From: Nematostella vectensis
Taxonomy: Eukaryota > Cnidaria > Anthozoa > Actiniaria > Edwardsiidae
DNA: 64,000 nucleotides
Assembly: GCF_932526225.1 (NCBI RefSeq)
Contig: NC_064046.1
Coordinates: 10,441,719 to 10,505,718 of the forward strand
Direction of reading: 5' to 3'
Below the pieces are notes generated by a model, which did no database searches, was not told where the DNA came from, and was given only the letters and a program-made list of their open reading frames with translations. Shown in pieces: positions 34,413 through 46,170 of this stretch. Both the position numbers and the translations under genes were made by a program. The first letter of the stretch is position 1, and every line of letters starts with the position of its first letter.

Positions 34413-34758
34413 TACAGCAAGTACAATGCACTTTCAACTCGCACTGCTTTTCTTTCACTAAACAATTCCTTCCGTTTGTCTCTACGTGTTAACATTTCAT
34501 ATTTTTCCTAATGATAGTAGAACTTAAAACTATAAGTCAATAGATAAAGTTATAAACTTTTGCGTTATTACATTTCGCATTAAATATTTTATACATTTTG
34601 CGTTGAAAAGGTATTACCTTTTGCGTTTAATATTTATTACATTTTGCGTTGAAATTTATTACATTTCGCGTTAAGATAACATTTTGAGTTGAAAGTTATT
34701 ACATTTCGCGATTAGATTACATTTTGCGTTCAGTTATTACATTTTGCGGCGTAACAGC
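34413..34758. mobile_element. Partial or rearranged copy of the GTTACGCCGC element
   Basis: 34425-34555 matches 31430-31560 in reverse orientation (for example tctctacgtgttaacatttc versus gaaatgttaacacgtagaga). The right end equals the right terminus of the first element. The left terminus has gcggccgctac instead of gcggcgtaac. Confidence 0.6.
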
Positions 34759-34837
34759 GCCCCCCCCTAACCTAGAGCTAATAAATAACTTTTATTGATG
34801 CAAAAAATGGCGTAATTTAACAAACTTTATACTAACT

Positions 34838-35551
34838 TTAATAAAAACAAATCCAAGCCAAGACCGAGGCAATAGTTACAATACACTGCTTTAGCGTCAG
34901 TTTCCTCACTTCAGATTCGATCTTACAATCAATATTCGGACAAACCGTGGAGGCTAATTTTGAAGAAAATCGCTTAAAGCTTACAAACTGCACTGTGTAG
35001 ACGATTAAAAGTGTGGCCAACATGACAAAGAAAGCACAACTTAGAACACTGTGCATATATTTGGATCCATCTGCCGGCGTTTGGAGCCACCAGACTATCC
35101 CGCCTGCGATAAGTGCAGGCAAAATCCAACATACACAGATCACGTAACAATACACACGTTTGCAGACTGAGCGATATCTCAGCGGCAACACTGTAGATAG
35201 CATACTTTCTATGGATATAAGCACTACATTAAGCATGCCAACAAGCCCCAAAAAGATGTCAAAGAAATTAACTTCTAGTAACCCATTGTTCAGATTGGGT
35301 GGTACCACATTCATTGTATGAATATTGTAAAGATGAAGGGGGATCGGTACTAGACAGATCAGGAGATTAGCTACGGCGAGGTTCACAATGAGATACAGGC
35401 TGCGCTTGCGGAGGTGAACACTGCGGACGAATGTGAGGATGGTCAACAGGCTGATAATAATGACAAGCAGTACGAGGAGAGCAAACGCAGTGATCCAAAG
35501 AGGAGTCATGGCCGATTCTACTTTTGTTTGGAATGTTTTGTTGTTCTTCAT
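34838..35551 (-). CDS. Class A GPCR-like gene, copy 2, ending inside TM6
   Basis: This is the same 237-residue frame as copy 1 with nine substitutions that I count by eye (S7F, K93E, V102G, I109V, Y135C, S141C, I166M, V232A, H237Y). Both frames end at the same codon position after WICF, so the truncation predates the duplication. Neither copy has gained an internal stop, which hints at constraint or a recent duplication. TM2 Asn and the ESM in place of DRY are shared. Confidence 0.72.
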   Translation of the reverse strand: MKNNKTFQTKVESAMTPLWITAFALLVLLVIIISLLTILTFVRSVHLRKRSLYLIVNLAVANLLICLVPIPLHLYNIHTMNVVPPNLNNGLLEVNFFDIFLGLVGMLNVVLISIESMLSTVLPLRYRSVCKRVYCYVICVCWILPALIAGGIVWWLQTPADGSKYMHSVLSCAFFVMLATLLIVYTVQFVSFKRFSSKLASTVCPNIDCKIESEVRKLTLKQCIVTIASVLAWICFY

Positions 35552-36119
35552 ACCGTGGTAATATTCGGTTAAGCTCTTGTGATATTGGTGACAGATTTGA
35601 ATAACTCTGAAGGTAGACAGAAATCAGATCGACGACTGCGACAGCGTCTCGTTGCGTACTGTTTTGCTCATGACACGCCAAGACGTCATCTGTGCATCTA
35701 CGTACGAAAAAATGGGATCTATTTGTGAAATAAATCACAAACAAAGTCGTTATTTAAGGCTGAGCTCAAACGTCTTTTTATCAAATGAAGATGAACTAAA
35801 CGAATTGATTCTTTTGCATGCATTTGCATTGAACACGGATCATAGATAATACGACGTTTGAACTTAGCCTAAGAATACGTGATTTCAGAATAACAAAATA
35901 TATGATTTTTTTCTGAAGAATAAATTGATAACATAGCTAACCACCCGGTACAAAAACTGCGTATTTCAGTCAGCATTGCTTGTGGAATGTTACGGCCAAA
36001 GTTGGGCCGATGAGCAAACAGCTTAGGCACTTTATTAGTTCACATGTGATTGGCGTTTGATGCATGATTCGCGAAAGGCATGTGGGATTGCGTTCTTGAT
36101 ATAGATCAGTTTGAAATTC

Positions 36120-37095
36120 ATAGCGGAGCCAGCGTGGCCGCGGAGCTCCATAGGTATAATATATAGATTTAGGCCCAGCCTAAAGTGGAGCCATCATTTT
36201 AGAGATAATGTATTTGTTTTATTCTGAAACCCTGAATACTGTGTTATAAAAGATGGGTTGAAGTTCTTTTAGAAACAGCAGCAAGAAGATTCATAACAAT
36301 TATATCATTTAAGCATATTCCAACATCAAACATAAAATGAAATGCTATTTAGTGGTGGCTGGTTTGTTATACCCTGAGCAAAATTCAACTTGATTTGCGC
36401 TTGATACAATAGATTGGCTGAGAGACAAAATTCTGAATATAATGGCTTCCCAGTTTTGTAAGATCGTAAAAGAAACTCACGTTTTCGTAAAAACCGTTTT
36501 CACCTGGTGCGGTGTTTGATATTAGATGAAGGAAAAGGCTAAAATACCGGCAGCATTTATCAAGGAATTGTCGAGGCCCTGCACTTCTATTCTCATTAAA
36601 ATGTTACGGAGTAAAATCAAAGAAGAAAAGCTTTATTTATGCTAAAATAAGGAATTGATCGCCAAAACAACAAGCGAATACAAACCGAGGAAACAACATG
36701 GGCAGTCAAGGTGATTCGGACAAAGATTTCAATTCAAACTAGTGTGGATAGAATATATAAATTAAAACGCAAATATTTCTTAAAATAACCCCCAAACAAA
36801 ACAATTTTCGTACCTTCAAAACTCCTCCGATTTTCCCTGTGTAACTATTAAATCATCTTGTTTCTACTGTGTTTTTAATTGGCTGAGAGTGGCTGAGAGA
36901 CTGAGACCAATAGAACGCTGATTGGATGCTATTTTGGCGCGCACTAAAATGGCTTCCCAGTTAAAAGAAACTTTTCCTCAAATAAGTAAAATACATCTAC
37001 AAATCAAGACTTATCTAGCTCTAGTAAAAACGACCTCTTGACGACTCATATGTTTACACAGTTGTGTTAGTAAAACTATGCATCATTTAGCTAAC
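36120..37095. mobile_element. Dispersed repeat, copy A (partner 43440-44325)
   Basis: Shared blocks in the same order are ccgcggagctccata, gtaaaaaccgttttcacctg, ttgatcgccaaaacaac, taaaatggcttcccagtt, ataca-tctacaaatcaagactt and gacgactcat. Copy A carries an internal partial duplicate of aatggcttcccag near 36440. It is non-coding and probably a non-autonomous transposon. Confidence 0.65.
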
Positions 37096-37439
37096 TTAAG
37101 AGTGACCGTCTCAGACCAAGAAATTGTTTTTTCAGAACAAAAATACCATGTTTTGTCAGGAGATAGCCCTTGATGACCTTAGTATTCTGTGAAAGTTTGA
37201 AACGAATCGGATAAATATTTTTGGCTTGAGAGGGGGAAATGTATTTTTCGAATATAATTAGCGATTTTTCGGTATTTTTCGACATGAACAGAAAATGTCT
37301 ACCAAAATTTATCGCCAGGGTTGTCATGCACCCTGGGGATATAAAAGATAAACGGGTGTTTTTATGCCCCCTGGGGATGCAATCTTTGGCTTTCGTGAAA
37401 CCTTGGGATAAAAGAGAGGGTAGTTATGGACCCTAAGGA

Positions 37440-37743
37440 TATTTATATCAGATATCAAGACTCTAGACGTAAATAGTGGTAGAGATTCTAGAAGAAGCAC
37501 ACAAGTTTACACTTTACTTGTGGCACAAGTTTGGAATATCTCTAGCTCAGCATATAACAAGACAACTGCTCACTTCGATTCGTACTGTAGACTAACTTTA
37601 TTCTTTAATTCAGATAATTATATAGTATACACCTTTGACCTTATATGGCATAACAATCACTTGTCACGCAATCATTACATACATAATCAATTACATCATC
37701 ACTAGTGTTAATCCTATAAATATCTTAATGCTAATACACTACA
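37440..37743 (-). mobile_element. Probable 3' LTR of the Ty3/gypsy element
   Basis: On the minus strand a purine tract (AAAAAGGGGAGGGA, 37757-37744) is followed directly by TGTAGTGTATTAGC, the expected polypurine-tract/LTR junction. A TATATAA-like box and GAATAAAG polyadenylation signal lie inside. The outer end is a guess because no second LTR is present for comparison. Confidence 0.55.
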
Positions 37744-37900
37744 TCCCTCCCCTTTTTGCTAATGGAATGTAGGACTTAAATGAATAACCAAAATCAACTA
37801 CAAATATAAAAGTAATCACAACAACTAGGAAAAATCAAATAATGCGTAACCATGCACGTGAGCTCATGATAATCAATCACTTAAATAATACATAGAAAAT

Positions 37901-39925
37901 CTACTGATACACGAGATAGTCGCTCAACCGTGCTGGAGGCTGGCGGGCTCGAACACTTGTGCGTATCGAAGGCGGTTCGGGAGGTTGGTCTACAGGAGGG
38001 TTGCTTTCTATAGGGTCTTGGATTAATTCCGGGTTACCCTGGTTCTCCTTGCTTACCTTCTCACTGGTTGCCTCTGGCACTTTCTTAGCGCATTGAACGT
38101 TTCGCCTTAGCGTTCCTCCAGTCTCACTTTCGCAAACAATATCAGAACCATTCTTACTTACCACTTTGTACTTTTCTGGTCTAAAGTTTGGCTCTAACTT
38201 TCCTTGTTGTTCATTCCTCATTAACACTGTATCTCCTTCTTTAATCTCACTCTCTTTAGCCTTCTTGTCGGCATGGTTCTTCAGCTTTAGCTTGTATTCT
38301 CTATCCCTGTCTCTAGCTAATTCAGGATCACTAGCTGTAAAGTCTAGCTGGGGAAGCTTTGTGCGCATTTCTCGCCCAAACATCAACGAAAATGGGGTAC
38401 ACCCTGTTCCCGTGTGTGGCGTAGATCGGTATGCCGCAACAAACTTCCCAAACTCTCTCTGCATGTCTGCCTTCTCCTGAGTAGCTATCTTTAACACCTT
38501 CAATATCGACCGGTTAGTTCTCTCTACCAAACCGTTTGTCTGGGGCCAAAGTGGAGTCGTAGAAAGCCATTTCACCCCACCTGCCCTGAGAAATGTCTGG
38601 AACTCACCTGAGATAAATTGCGGACCGTTATCCGTCCTCAACACTTCTGGATACCCATACCTAGCAAATGTTGCATCTAAGAATTCGATAATGTTCTCTG
38701 CCTTAGTCGATCTCAACATAGCTGCCTCAAAATATCGACTGAAATAATCGATGATGACAATCACATACCTACCATCGGAGAGCGGTCCAAGAAGATCCGT
38801 ACTACAAAATTGCCATGGTCCTTTAGGCATTTCGGTCGTAACGATAGGTACCGGTGGATCATAGCTCGACACTAGCTGACATAACTCACATGATTTGCAC
38901 ATAGACTCAACACCCTTGTCCATGCCTAACCACCATACCTTACTTCGAAGCCTCTGCTTACACTTGACAATTCCTTGATGACCCTCGTGTGCTAATTTTA
39001 ACACTCGATCTCGTAGGTCTGAGGGTATGAAAATCCGATTTCCACGCAAAATCACACCATCGCACTCACTCAACTCTCCTCTCACTGACTTCACACTTGC
39101 TGCACACTTGTCCCACTTACCTGTTTTCAAAGCTTCCTTCATGTTTTCGACACTATCGCAGTTATCTGAACTGGTTTTAATCTCTTCCCATGACATTGCA
39201 ATCGGTATAGCTTCCCTCACTACCGCTGCAATATAATCTCCTGTGTCATCCACTTTAGTGCTTTCTCTGGGACCTCTTCTTAACCTAGACATCGGGTCTG
39301 CGATGTTAGACTCACCTGGCTTGTACTGTAGCTCAAAGTCAAAGGGCTCTAACCTCAAGCTCCATCTCTCTAGCCTAGGTGTTGATTTGGAATTCGCGTT
39401 GTTAAACACGTGAGTGAGCGGCTTGTGATCTGTTATGAGTTTGAACTTTGTACCTAATAAATACATCTGGAAGTGTTCACAAGCCCATACTAATGACAGT
39501 GCTTCGCGTTCTGTCTGAGAATATCTCTTTTCCACATCTGTTAGACTTCTATGCCCATACGCTACTACTCGGTTCTCACCTGCTTTTCTCTGGACTAGGA
39601 CAGCTCCTAATCCCACTGGACTCGCATCAGCGATCACGGTCGTTTCGCTCTCTCTATCAAAATATGCTAACGTCTCACTAGCACTCATCAGCCTTTTGAT
39701 GTCGCGAAAACTATCTTCCTGTTTCTGGGTCCATTCAAATGGAACCGATTGGCGCGTTAATGCTCTAAGTGGAGCGGACAGGGTGGCTAGATCCGGAATG
39801 TAACGACCGACATACTGTACCAGACCTAGGAATCCCCTTAATTCTGACACATTCATTGGGGCCCGGGCGTTTACTATTGCCTCGACCTTACCTGGGTCGG
39901 CTGATACCCCGTTGTCAGAGGGCAT
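37901..39925 (-). CDS. Ty3/gypsy polyprotein, 5'-truncated: RT thumb, RNase H, integrase (674 aa)
   Basis: The frame starts after the catalytic RT core, at a region equivalent to the RT thumb (SELRGFLGLVQYVGRYIPD). RNase H acidic residues are visible at D100 (VIADAS), E141 (TEREAL), D166 (ITDHKPL) and D210 (NIADPMSRL). Integrase follows with a zinc-binding H313/H316 and C346/C349 and catalytic D377, D432 and E469 (STDLLGPL, RTDNGPQF, NGLVERT). The C-terminal part has a GDTVLMRNEQ segment. Gag, protease and the YxDD palm are absent, and an in-frame TGA lies just upstream, so the element cannot be autonomous. The remaining frame is intact, suggesting a recent insertion. No envelope-like gene is present. 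Confidence 0.92.
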   Translation of the reverse strand: MPSDNGVSADPGKVEAIVNARAPMNVSELRGFLGLVQYVGRYIPDLATLSAPLRALTRQSVPFEWTQKQEDSFRDIKRLMSASETLAYFDRESETTVIADASPVGLGAVLVQRKAGENRVVAYGHRSLTDVEKRYSQTEREALSLVWACEHFQMYLLGTKFKLITDHKPLTHVFNNANSKSTPRLERWSLRLEPFDFELQYKPGESNIADPMSRLRRGPRESTKVDDTGDYIAAVVREAIPIAMSWEEIKTSSDNCDSVENMKEALKTGKWDKCAASVKSVRGELSECDGVILRGNRIFIPSDLRDRVLKLAHEGHQGIVKCKQRLRSKVWWLGMDKGVESMCKSCELCQLVSSYDPPVPIVTTEMPKGPWQFCSTDLLGPLSDGRYVIVIIDYFSRYFEAAMLRSTKAENIIEFLDATFARYGYPEVLRTDNGPQFISGEFQTFLRAGGVKWLSTTPLWPQTNGLVERTNRSILKVLKIATQEKADMQREFGKFVAAYRSTPHTGTGCTPFSLMFGREMRTKLPQLDFTASDPELARDRDREYKLKLKNHADKKAKESEIKEGDTVLMRNEQQGKLEPNFRPEKYKVVSKNGSDIVCESETGGTLRRNVQCAKKVPEATSEKVSKENQGNPELIQDPIESNPPVDQPPEPPSIRTSVRARQPPARLSDYLVYQ

Positions 39926-39929
39926 GTTG

Positions 39930-40310
39930 CCAAGACCTCACCACCTCACTGATATGTTCTATGAAAGAAGCTTTTCTTCTGGACTTCATCAGATCTTTGG
40001 AATCCAGCTCGAGCTTTTTGAGCATTTTAAGATTCATGGAATCCAGTTTCCATTTGCATAGAGAGAGCACAGGTTGACCGAGTCGAACTCAATAGGGTGT
40101 GTCAGCTGGTATTCTCGGATTATGGTAGAGAGCATTTCGGAATAACCAGCTTTGTGATTAGCTGCGATGATGCAATCTTCAGTGATGTCATCGGTCACTC
40201 CAGCACCTCTTTTAAGTTGACCCTGCCAATGTTTGTATCCAGAGGCAACAATGACAACCCCCTCTTCTATCCCTAGGTTCCATGACAGTGTAGTGGATAT
40301 TTCTAAACAG
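39930..40310 (-). pseudogene. Frame-shifted coding-looking remnant beside the retrotransposon break
   Basis: One minus frame is open for ~85 codons (GVVIVASGYKHWQGQLKRGA, DDITEDCIIAANHKAGYSEM) and stops at TGA near 40036. A second frame continues with MLKKLELDSKDLMKSRRKAS and stops at the Ty3 junction. The pattern suggests one gene broken by a frameshift. I do not recognise the protein; it may be transposon-derived. Confidence 0.35.
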
Positions 40311-40419
40311 TCTCAAATTGGCTGTTCAAGCTTTTATGCACTCTAGTAAGTTAAGTTAGTAAAGAACCCCTCTCCCCCTCCCCCTTCCCCGCGCATTTTT
40401 TCTCCCCCTCCCCCTGCGG

Positions 40420-40512
40420 AGCGCGTTATCCAAGATGGCGGCCGGGTTATGCGAACTCCGTGTTTTCGGGGTTTTCGTGCCGGTTTTCGACTATCAAAGC
40501 CTACAGTAGGCT
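40420..40512. mobile_element. Terminal fragment of the CCTGGGTACCAG-family element, reverse orientation
   Basis: gcggagcgcgttatccaaga, tggcggccgggttatgcgaa and ctccgtgttttcggggtttt are the reverse complement of 23930-24040. Only this end is present. Confidence 0.65.
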
Positions 40513-42600
40513 ATGTAAATTCCGGATTTACACTACGGAGCTTTGCGTGGCTGAACAAATAAATTAAACTTCCCTCTACTAACAAAATATGTATGACTTT
40601 GCCGGTTATTCTTTCAAGGTGGTGACTGTCATTGTGACTAAGACTACGAATAAGCAGAGACCACCAGTAGCAAAAATATCCGAGATAAAGAGGAGATAAG
40701 AGTGAGATAGAAAAAGCAATACTCGAACGGAGAGAATGGCATACGTCAAGTTGTGTTTACCTCTGCAATAAATAAACCTTGCACTAAAAGTCTTACCAAT
40801 GGTATTATTCTTGTCAGCATTGAATATTTGATTACCTTTTGCTTTTCATTACCGAGAAATACGCAGTCATTTTAGCCAAAATTACAAACATTTACGCCGA
40901 TGTACTGTCATTTAAGCGAAAGTAAAACCATTTGAACTAAAAGGAAAAACATTAACGAACTTTACTTAATTGAGTGCACACAATTGCATTTTCTTCACAT
41001 TCATTTAATACATTATTCGACAACCAGGAATGAAAAATCTATTTTCATTTGCGCGTTGGTACGTAACAATAATAGCACAAACAAAATATCAATAATACGA
41101 GAACTCGCAATCAATACAGTGAACGAAATATTCATTAACATTGTTATTACAGCAAATGCAAATAATAGTATTTTGTGAAAGTCATTTGCGTGCTTCTTAC
41201 AAACGTTAGCGCCTCCGTACAAACAATAAGCCCTTTATGACAAACAATATCCTAAAATAATTATTCAATTACTTATCGTCAATTCGCTCTTTATGTGATG
41301 AGTTCTGCCCCTGCGCAAAATGATGAATACATTCCATTTACAACATATCAAAATTTGGGTGTCCTTCATACCCACTCGGCCGACCTCTTGGGAGCCTGGG
41401 TCTAAGGGCTTTTCGAGATCAGTGAGAAAAAAGATTTGACCAAGCGATCAAGGTTTTCTAACAAATTTTGGCCGCAAGTCTCAAATTGACATGAATCAGC
41501 ATATTTTCACCATGTTTTCAGGAGATCAGGGAACGGGAAAACTGCAGCTCCTCTAAATATGGGCATCAATGCCCATATAAGGCAACGCATACGAAGGACA
41601 CTATATGTGGGGAATATGTTTGATATGTGCAAAAATACAGCAAAGGTAAAAATTAAGAAAATATTTTGGACACAGCTGTCCCAACTACTACATTCCCTCC
41701 TTATAAGATATCCTTATGATTTCTGAAAAGTTGAGGTGGGGTATGTTTCGGTACATATTTACTGTACTAGCTGGGTTTAGAACTTGTCTTTATTCGGCCA
41801 TTGCAAGTCGAGTGTTCGCTCTGTACAAGTCCGCTGACTCCTAGCGGGCGCTACCACAGGGAGACCGATCATATCGTAACAGGGTATAGAACATGCAACT
41901 CCTTATAGAAAAGGACAAACAATACATTGAACAACGTTTGTTTTTTTTGCAAAGCTGAACATGCATTGCAATATATTTACATAGTTTCTGGAAGCTAGTT
42001 AGCACGGAGCTTGTTACATAATACTCCTATTGTAAAGGTTTTCACGAAAACCGCGGAATACCGGAAGTCCTTTCTCAAGAAATACGAGACCAATTGTCAT
42101 AATGATGCCGTGGCTATGCAATGTTTTATAGCGAGGAAAAGGTAAGACTAATTCGATATTTTTCGATAGTTCAGATATCTCTATCGACTCTCGGCTTTTC
42201 AGTCTCGACTCTCGGCCTAACAGTCTCGAGTATCGGCCCTCAGTCTCGGCCTCTGACTCTCTACTTTCGACGATCGGGGTTTACCCAGACTCGCCGTACG
42301 CAAAGCAAGATTACTGTGCGAGTTTGGTTGTTCTTTCATCGATAAACAACAAGAACTTCGAGGCGGCGAAGCGCATCGTGGCGTGCTTGCTTATGTAAAC
42401 TTTTAAAAACAGGAACAAGAACCACAAATAAAAAATCATGTATGTTTTAGCTTTCATTTGAGGTAAAGAAAGTTGCGATTCGTGGACTGTGTGAGCAGCT
42501 TTTAGCCAGAGCCAAAAAAGTGGGGCCATTTCTTATTACTATTATACTATACTACTATGCTTCAAATACTCATGCCTATCGGAAGTAAAGGATCCTCAAA
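40513..42600. other. Intergenic, no gene recognised
   Basis: AT-rich sequence with only short chance frames. A small tandem repeat of cagtctcgactctcggcc words lies at 42180-42260. Nothing else supports a feature. Confidence 0.5.
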
Positions 42601-42816
42601 CACATCAGCTCTTACCTTCTGCCAGGAGGTTTCTGGGGGAAAAAGCCGATTGCGAGATTATCTTCAATGCAAATGTCAAGTACTTGAAGACAGCGGTCTG
42701 TTGGATGGATGAGAATGCGTGATTTTCCACAGGTTCATCTAATTATTATGAAGCCAAACGCAACCCCATGGGGAGCTCAAATAATACACGATTTTCTTAA
42801 CACGCATGCAATTTTC

Positions 42817-43206
42817 TTTAAAGTGCAGCTCCAGGGAAAGGGAAGACCGTTTTGGGCAAAATGTAAATTACCTGAGGCTTACTTCCCCGAAAAAAAATTT
42901 CGAATTCCTCCAATCCCGAATATTTTGCATCTTTTCAAACGCACGCGATTTGGCTTGGTTTGGCCGCCATCTTGAAACACCAACCAACTCAGTCCCCTCT
43001 CGGTCAGAGTTTGAGAAGGCGCGAAAGGATTGCCATATATGGAGCCTGTCAGCGGATTTCAGTTGTTGTCACACTTCTACAATCGAATGCCCTACTTCGC
43101 AGATAATCATCGACTTTATTGCTTTTTCACCGCTTCAAACAGCTTGAAATGTAAGTATTATTATAAAAACGTATGGTATTCCCTTTCCCTGGAGCTGCAC
43201 TTTAAA
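42817..43206. mobile_element. 390-bp element with exact 28-bp terminal inverted repeats
   Basis: TTTAAAGTGCAGCTCCAGGG followed by AAAGGGAA (42817-42844) is matched exactly in reverse at 43179-43206. Imperfect complementarity continues outside (cgcatgca on both flanks), so the element may be slightly longer. The short frames inside have no known product. Confidence 0.8.
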
Positions 43207-43439
43207 TGGACACTGCATGCGAAATATGATTGGGTCTTTTAATGAGTGTCTGACGATAAAAAAAAGTTTCCGGGTGTTTTCCCGCAGTTATTCGCTTTAT
43301 TTGAGAAAATACAACAGTTTATGGAACAGATGCTCATTTGCATAAGGCGTCCTCGAATTCATGAGACGCCAGTTTTTGCCATTTGTCATGACAAAAGCAG
43401 CCCAAGGGGTCAAATTATCTCATGTAGCAAATCAACTTC

Positions 43440-44325
43440 CTAAGGAAGGCAGGTCGCGCGCGGAGCTCCATACATAGAAATTGGTAAACAAGGCTACTCA
43501 AAATTTGTGGTCACTAACGTCATGTCACACTTTTTTGTGCCCCCCTATCTGTACCACTCACGTGACCAGCACATGCAACCAGGCCAGCTAATTAATTGAT
43601 CGCTCTAAACCTAAGACAGACTAGTTCCAACAATAACCGGGGGGACTTGGAAAAGACGGGGGGAGCTAAGCGTATTTTATTTTTGACATAAAATGATCAA
43701 CAAGTTGTTGAATAATTGACGAGAAAGGTGTTGAATAGAGAAAATGCAACTGATGAGCCAGTCAAATGGCCGTTTGAAAAGAAGATTTTGAAGCATTTAT
43801 CTGTCTAAGGAATTAATTGATTAATTGAATATAACAAGCTGGTAATATCGGCTCAAGTGTTCGTAAAAACCGTTTCACCTGGTGCGGTGCTTGATATTTA
43901 TCAAGGAATTGTCAAGATTTATGTTAGCTAAAATAAGGAATTGATCGCCAAAACAACAGCGAACACAAATTTTCGTCCTTTTTTCTTTTATATGTAATGC
44001 TTTTTGCTTGCATATATTTCTGAAAATATCCCTCAAAAAAAAACAATTTTCGTCCCTTCACAACTCTTCTGATTTTCCCGGTCATCATCTTGCTTCCACA
44101 GTGTTTTTAATTGGCTGATAGGATGAACGCTGAATGGATGCTATTTTGAATCGCACTAAAATGGCTTCCCAGTTCTGTTACAATCGTAAAAGAAACTTTT
44201 CCTCAAATAAGAAAAATACATCTACAAATCAAGACTTATCTATCTAGCTCAGGTAAGAACGACCTTGACGACTCATGTATACAAGGTTGTGTTAGTAAAG
44301 CTATGTATTATTTAGCTTATTTAAT
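43440..44325. mobile_element. Dispersed repeat, copy B (partner 36120-37095)
   Basis: It carries the same ordered blocks as copy A, including gcgcggagctccata, gtaaaaaccgtttcacctgg and gacgactcatgt. Differences are mainly indels. Confidence 0.65.
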
Positions 44326-45180
44326 TGAGAATTTATTTGTTATTTATTGGCAAATGTGTGAGGAAAAACAAAAAGCATTTCCCAACCATCATTGCATTCC
44401 TCGTTCTCTTTTCTTTATCTCCTGTCTTTGCTATGTTTTTGTCCCAAATTTTATGTTAAATAAACAAAAACGTCAAAATGTCTTTCTTTCTTTCTCATAT
44501 TTATATGTTGTCTGTTTTCGTTTGATAAGGATACTAATCTAACCGTCTTCGTTTTCCTCTATGTTTTCCTCATGTTTTGAGAAAATTAGAAAATTGAATT
44601 AACAACGAACGATCACTTTCTTATTCAAGTAAACTGTTAAAACCCAAAAGCCATGTTATGAGACTGAATGAAGGCATGGATGATGAGCTATACTCTTTTC
44701 ATTCTTAGCAAGTAGCAATAATTTGATTCACTATTCAACATCCTTTGTGCATTTTAAGATATTTTAAAATAGATACATTTATGTTTCTTCGCCATATCTG
44801 CTAACTCTTATTGGGTAAAATTGCTGTTTACCATACAGATTTACCCAAAGAGACCCCCTATTAAAACAGAAGGGAATGACGGTCTCAACCCTAAGGGATA
44901 ACACTTTGGGTGTGGTCAGTAATTCTTACCCCCAAAAGGTAGCACATTAGGTGTGGCCGAAGCAATTTCTCTCTCTAAGCATTTTGAACACTCCCTAAGG
45001 AATAGCAGTTAGCATCATTTTATGATTTATATTACCTGTAATAATACGGCTAAATCTTTTTAAAGATTTTTAAAGATTGTTCAAAAACAATCACCGCCTT
45101 AACAATAAAGGCCAGAGCTTGAAAAACGTAAATTTCATATAAATATCTGGGGCTACATTTTATTGCGTTTGGGAATTTAA
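44326..45180. other. AT-rich spacer with one dispersed-repeat copy
   Basis: 44870-45020 holds ctaagggataacactttggg and ggtagcacattaggtgtggc, the family also found at 6405-6440. The 79-codon frame at 44303-44542 has poor coding character and is not called. Confidence 0.5.
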
Positions 45181-45189
45181 CTCTTGCCC

Positions 45190-46170
45190 AAACATAAATA
45201 AAGAAAAATATCCCATAAAGCTCTTTATAAACTAAGAAAGGAAATGGGTGATCATTTCAGAAACAATGTTAAACTAACAATAAAACTATTTGACACTTTG
45301 ATATCTCCGATTCTTCTCTATGGTAGTGAGGTATGGGGTACAGAAAAAGATAAAGGTGAAAAAGAACCTATGGAAATAGAACACGTCAAATTCTGCAAGT
45401 GGCTCCTCGGAGTCTCTGAATTTTGTTCAAATGACGCGGTTAGGGCGTAATGTTTGGCTGAATATAAATTATCCCGAGGAACCAAACCAGATCTACGAAG
45501 ATATACAAATATGTGAGAACTCAGAGTTGTATAGTTCCAGAAAATATCCCCCCCCCATGGGGTTCGAAGGTATGACCCCCCACCCCTCTAGAATTTCCAA
45601 CCCCCCCTGGAAAAAAATAAATACAGTGACTGTCAAGGAAAAAGGTCATTAAACCTCCCCCCCCCCCATACCCTCCAACCTCCCACCCCGCGGAGTTCAC
45701 AATCTTCATGGGGGGGGGGGGGGGGGTATGGTTATTTACTACACATTTTGGCACCAGAAATTGAAACGAATTTTACAATAAATAGGTGTCGGTGAAATGG
45801 CAACAGGTAAATGCGCAGAGCAGGGACTTCAAAAGTGGATATCAAACGTGAGTAATGATAATAGAAATAAACAGGACAAAGTTTAAACTAAGAACATATA
45901 GGAAATTTAAATCAAATACATTTTTGAAGATTATCTGAGCCAGAGCCAGGTTGTCAATCACAGCCATCGAATATCTTTAACCAAATTGAGACTAAGCAAT
46001 CATCGTTTAGCAATTGAAACTGGCCGATATTCGAGGCTCTATGAGGTACCGGAAAAATGAATTTGTAAAAAAATTTGTAAAAAAGTAGAAAATTTAGAAC
46101 ATTTCCTTCTCCGTTGCCCTTTGTATAAAGAGAAGCGGGAAGAATTGACTAAGAGAAAGAAAAGGTAAAA
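45190..46170 (+). pseudogene. Broken LINE (non-LTR retrotransposon) 3' part
   Basis: Fragments correspond to the C-terminal part of a LINE reverse transcriptase: FDTLISPILLYGSEVWG at 45290-45340, then after ~500 bp of insertion-rich DNA SHRISLTKLRLSNHRLAIET and ENLEHFLLRCPLYKEKREEL at 45960-46145. Stops and frameshifts separate the pieces. 45530-45730 contains C and G homopolymers. It is related to the copy at 46825. Confidence 0.75.

Noticed and set aside
44303-44542. 79-codon hydrophobic plus-strand frame
   Set aside because: AT-rich chance frame beside a dispersed repeat, without a family or splice context.
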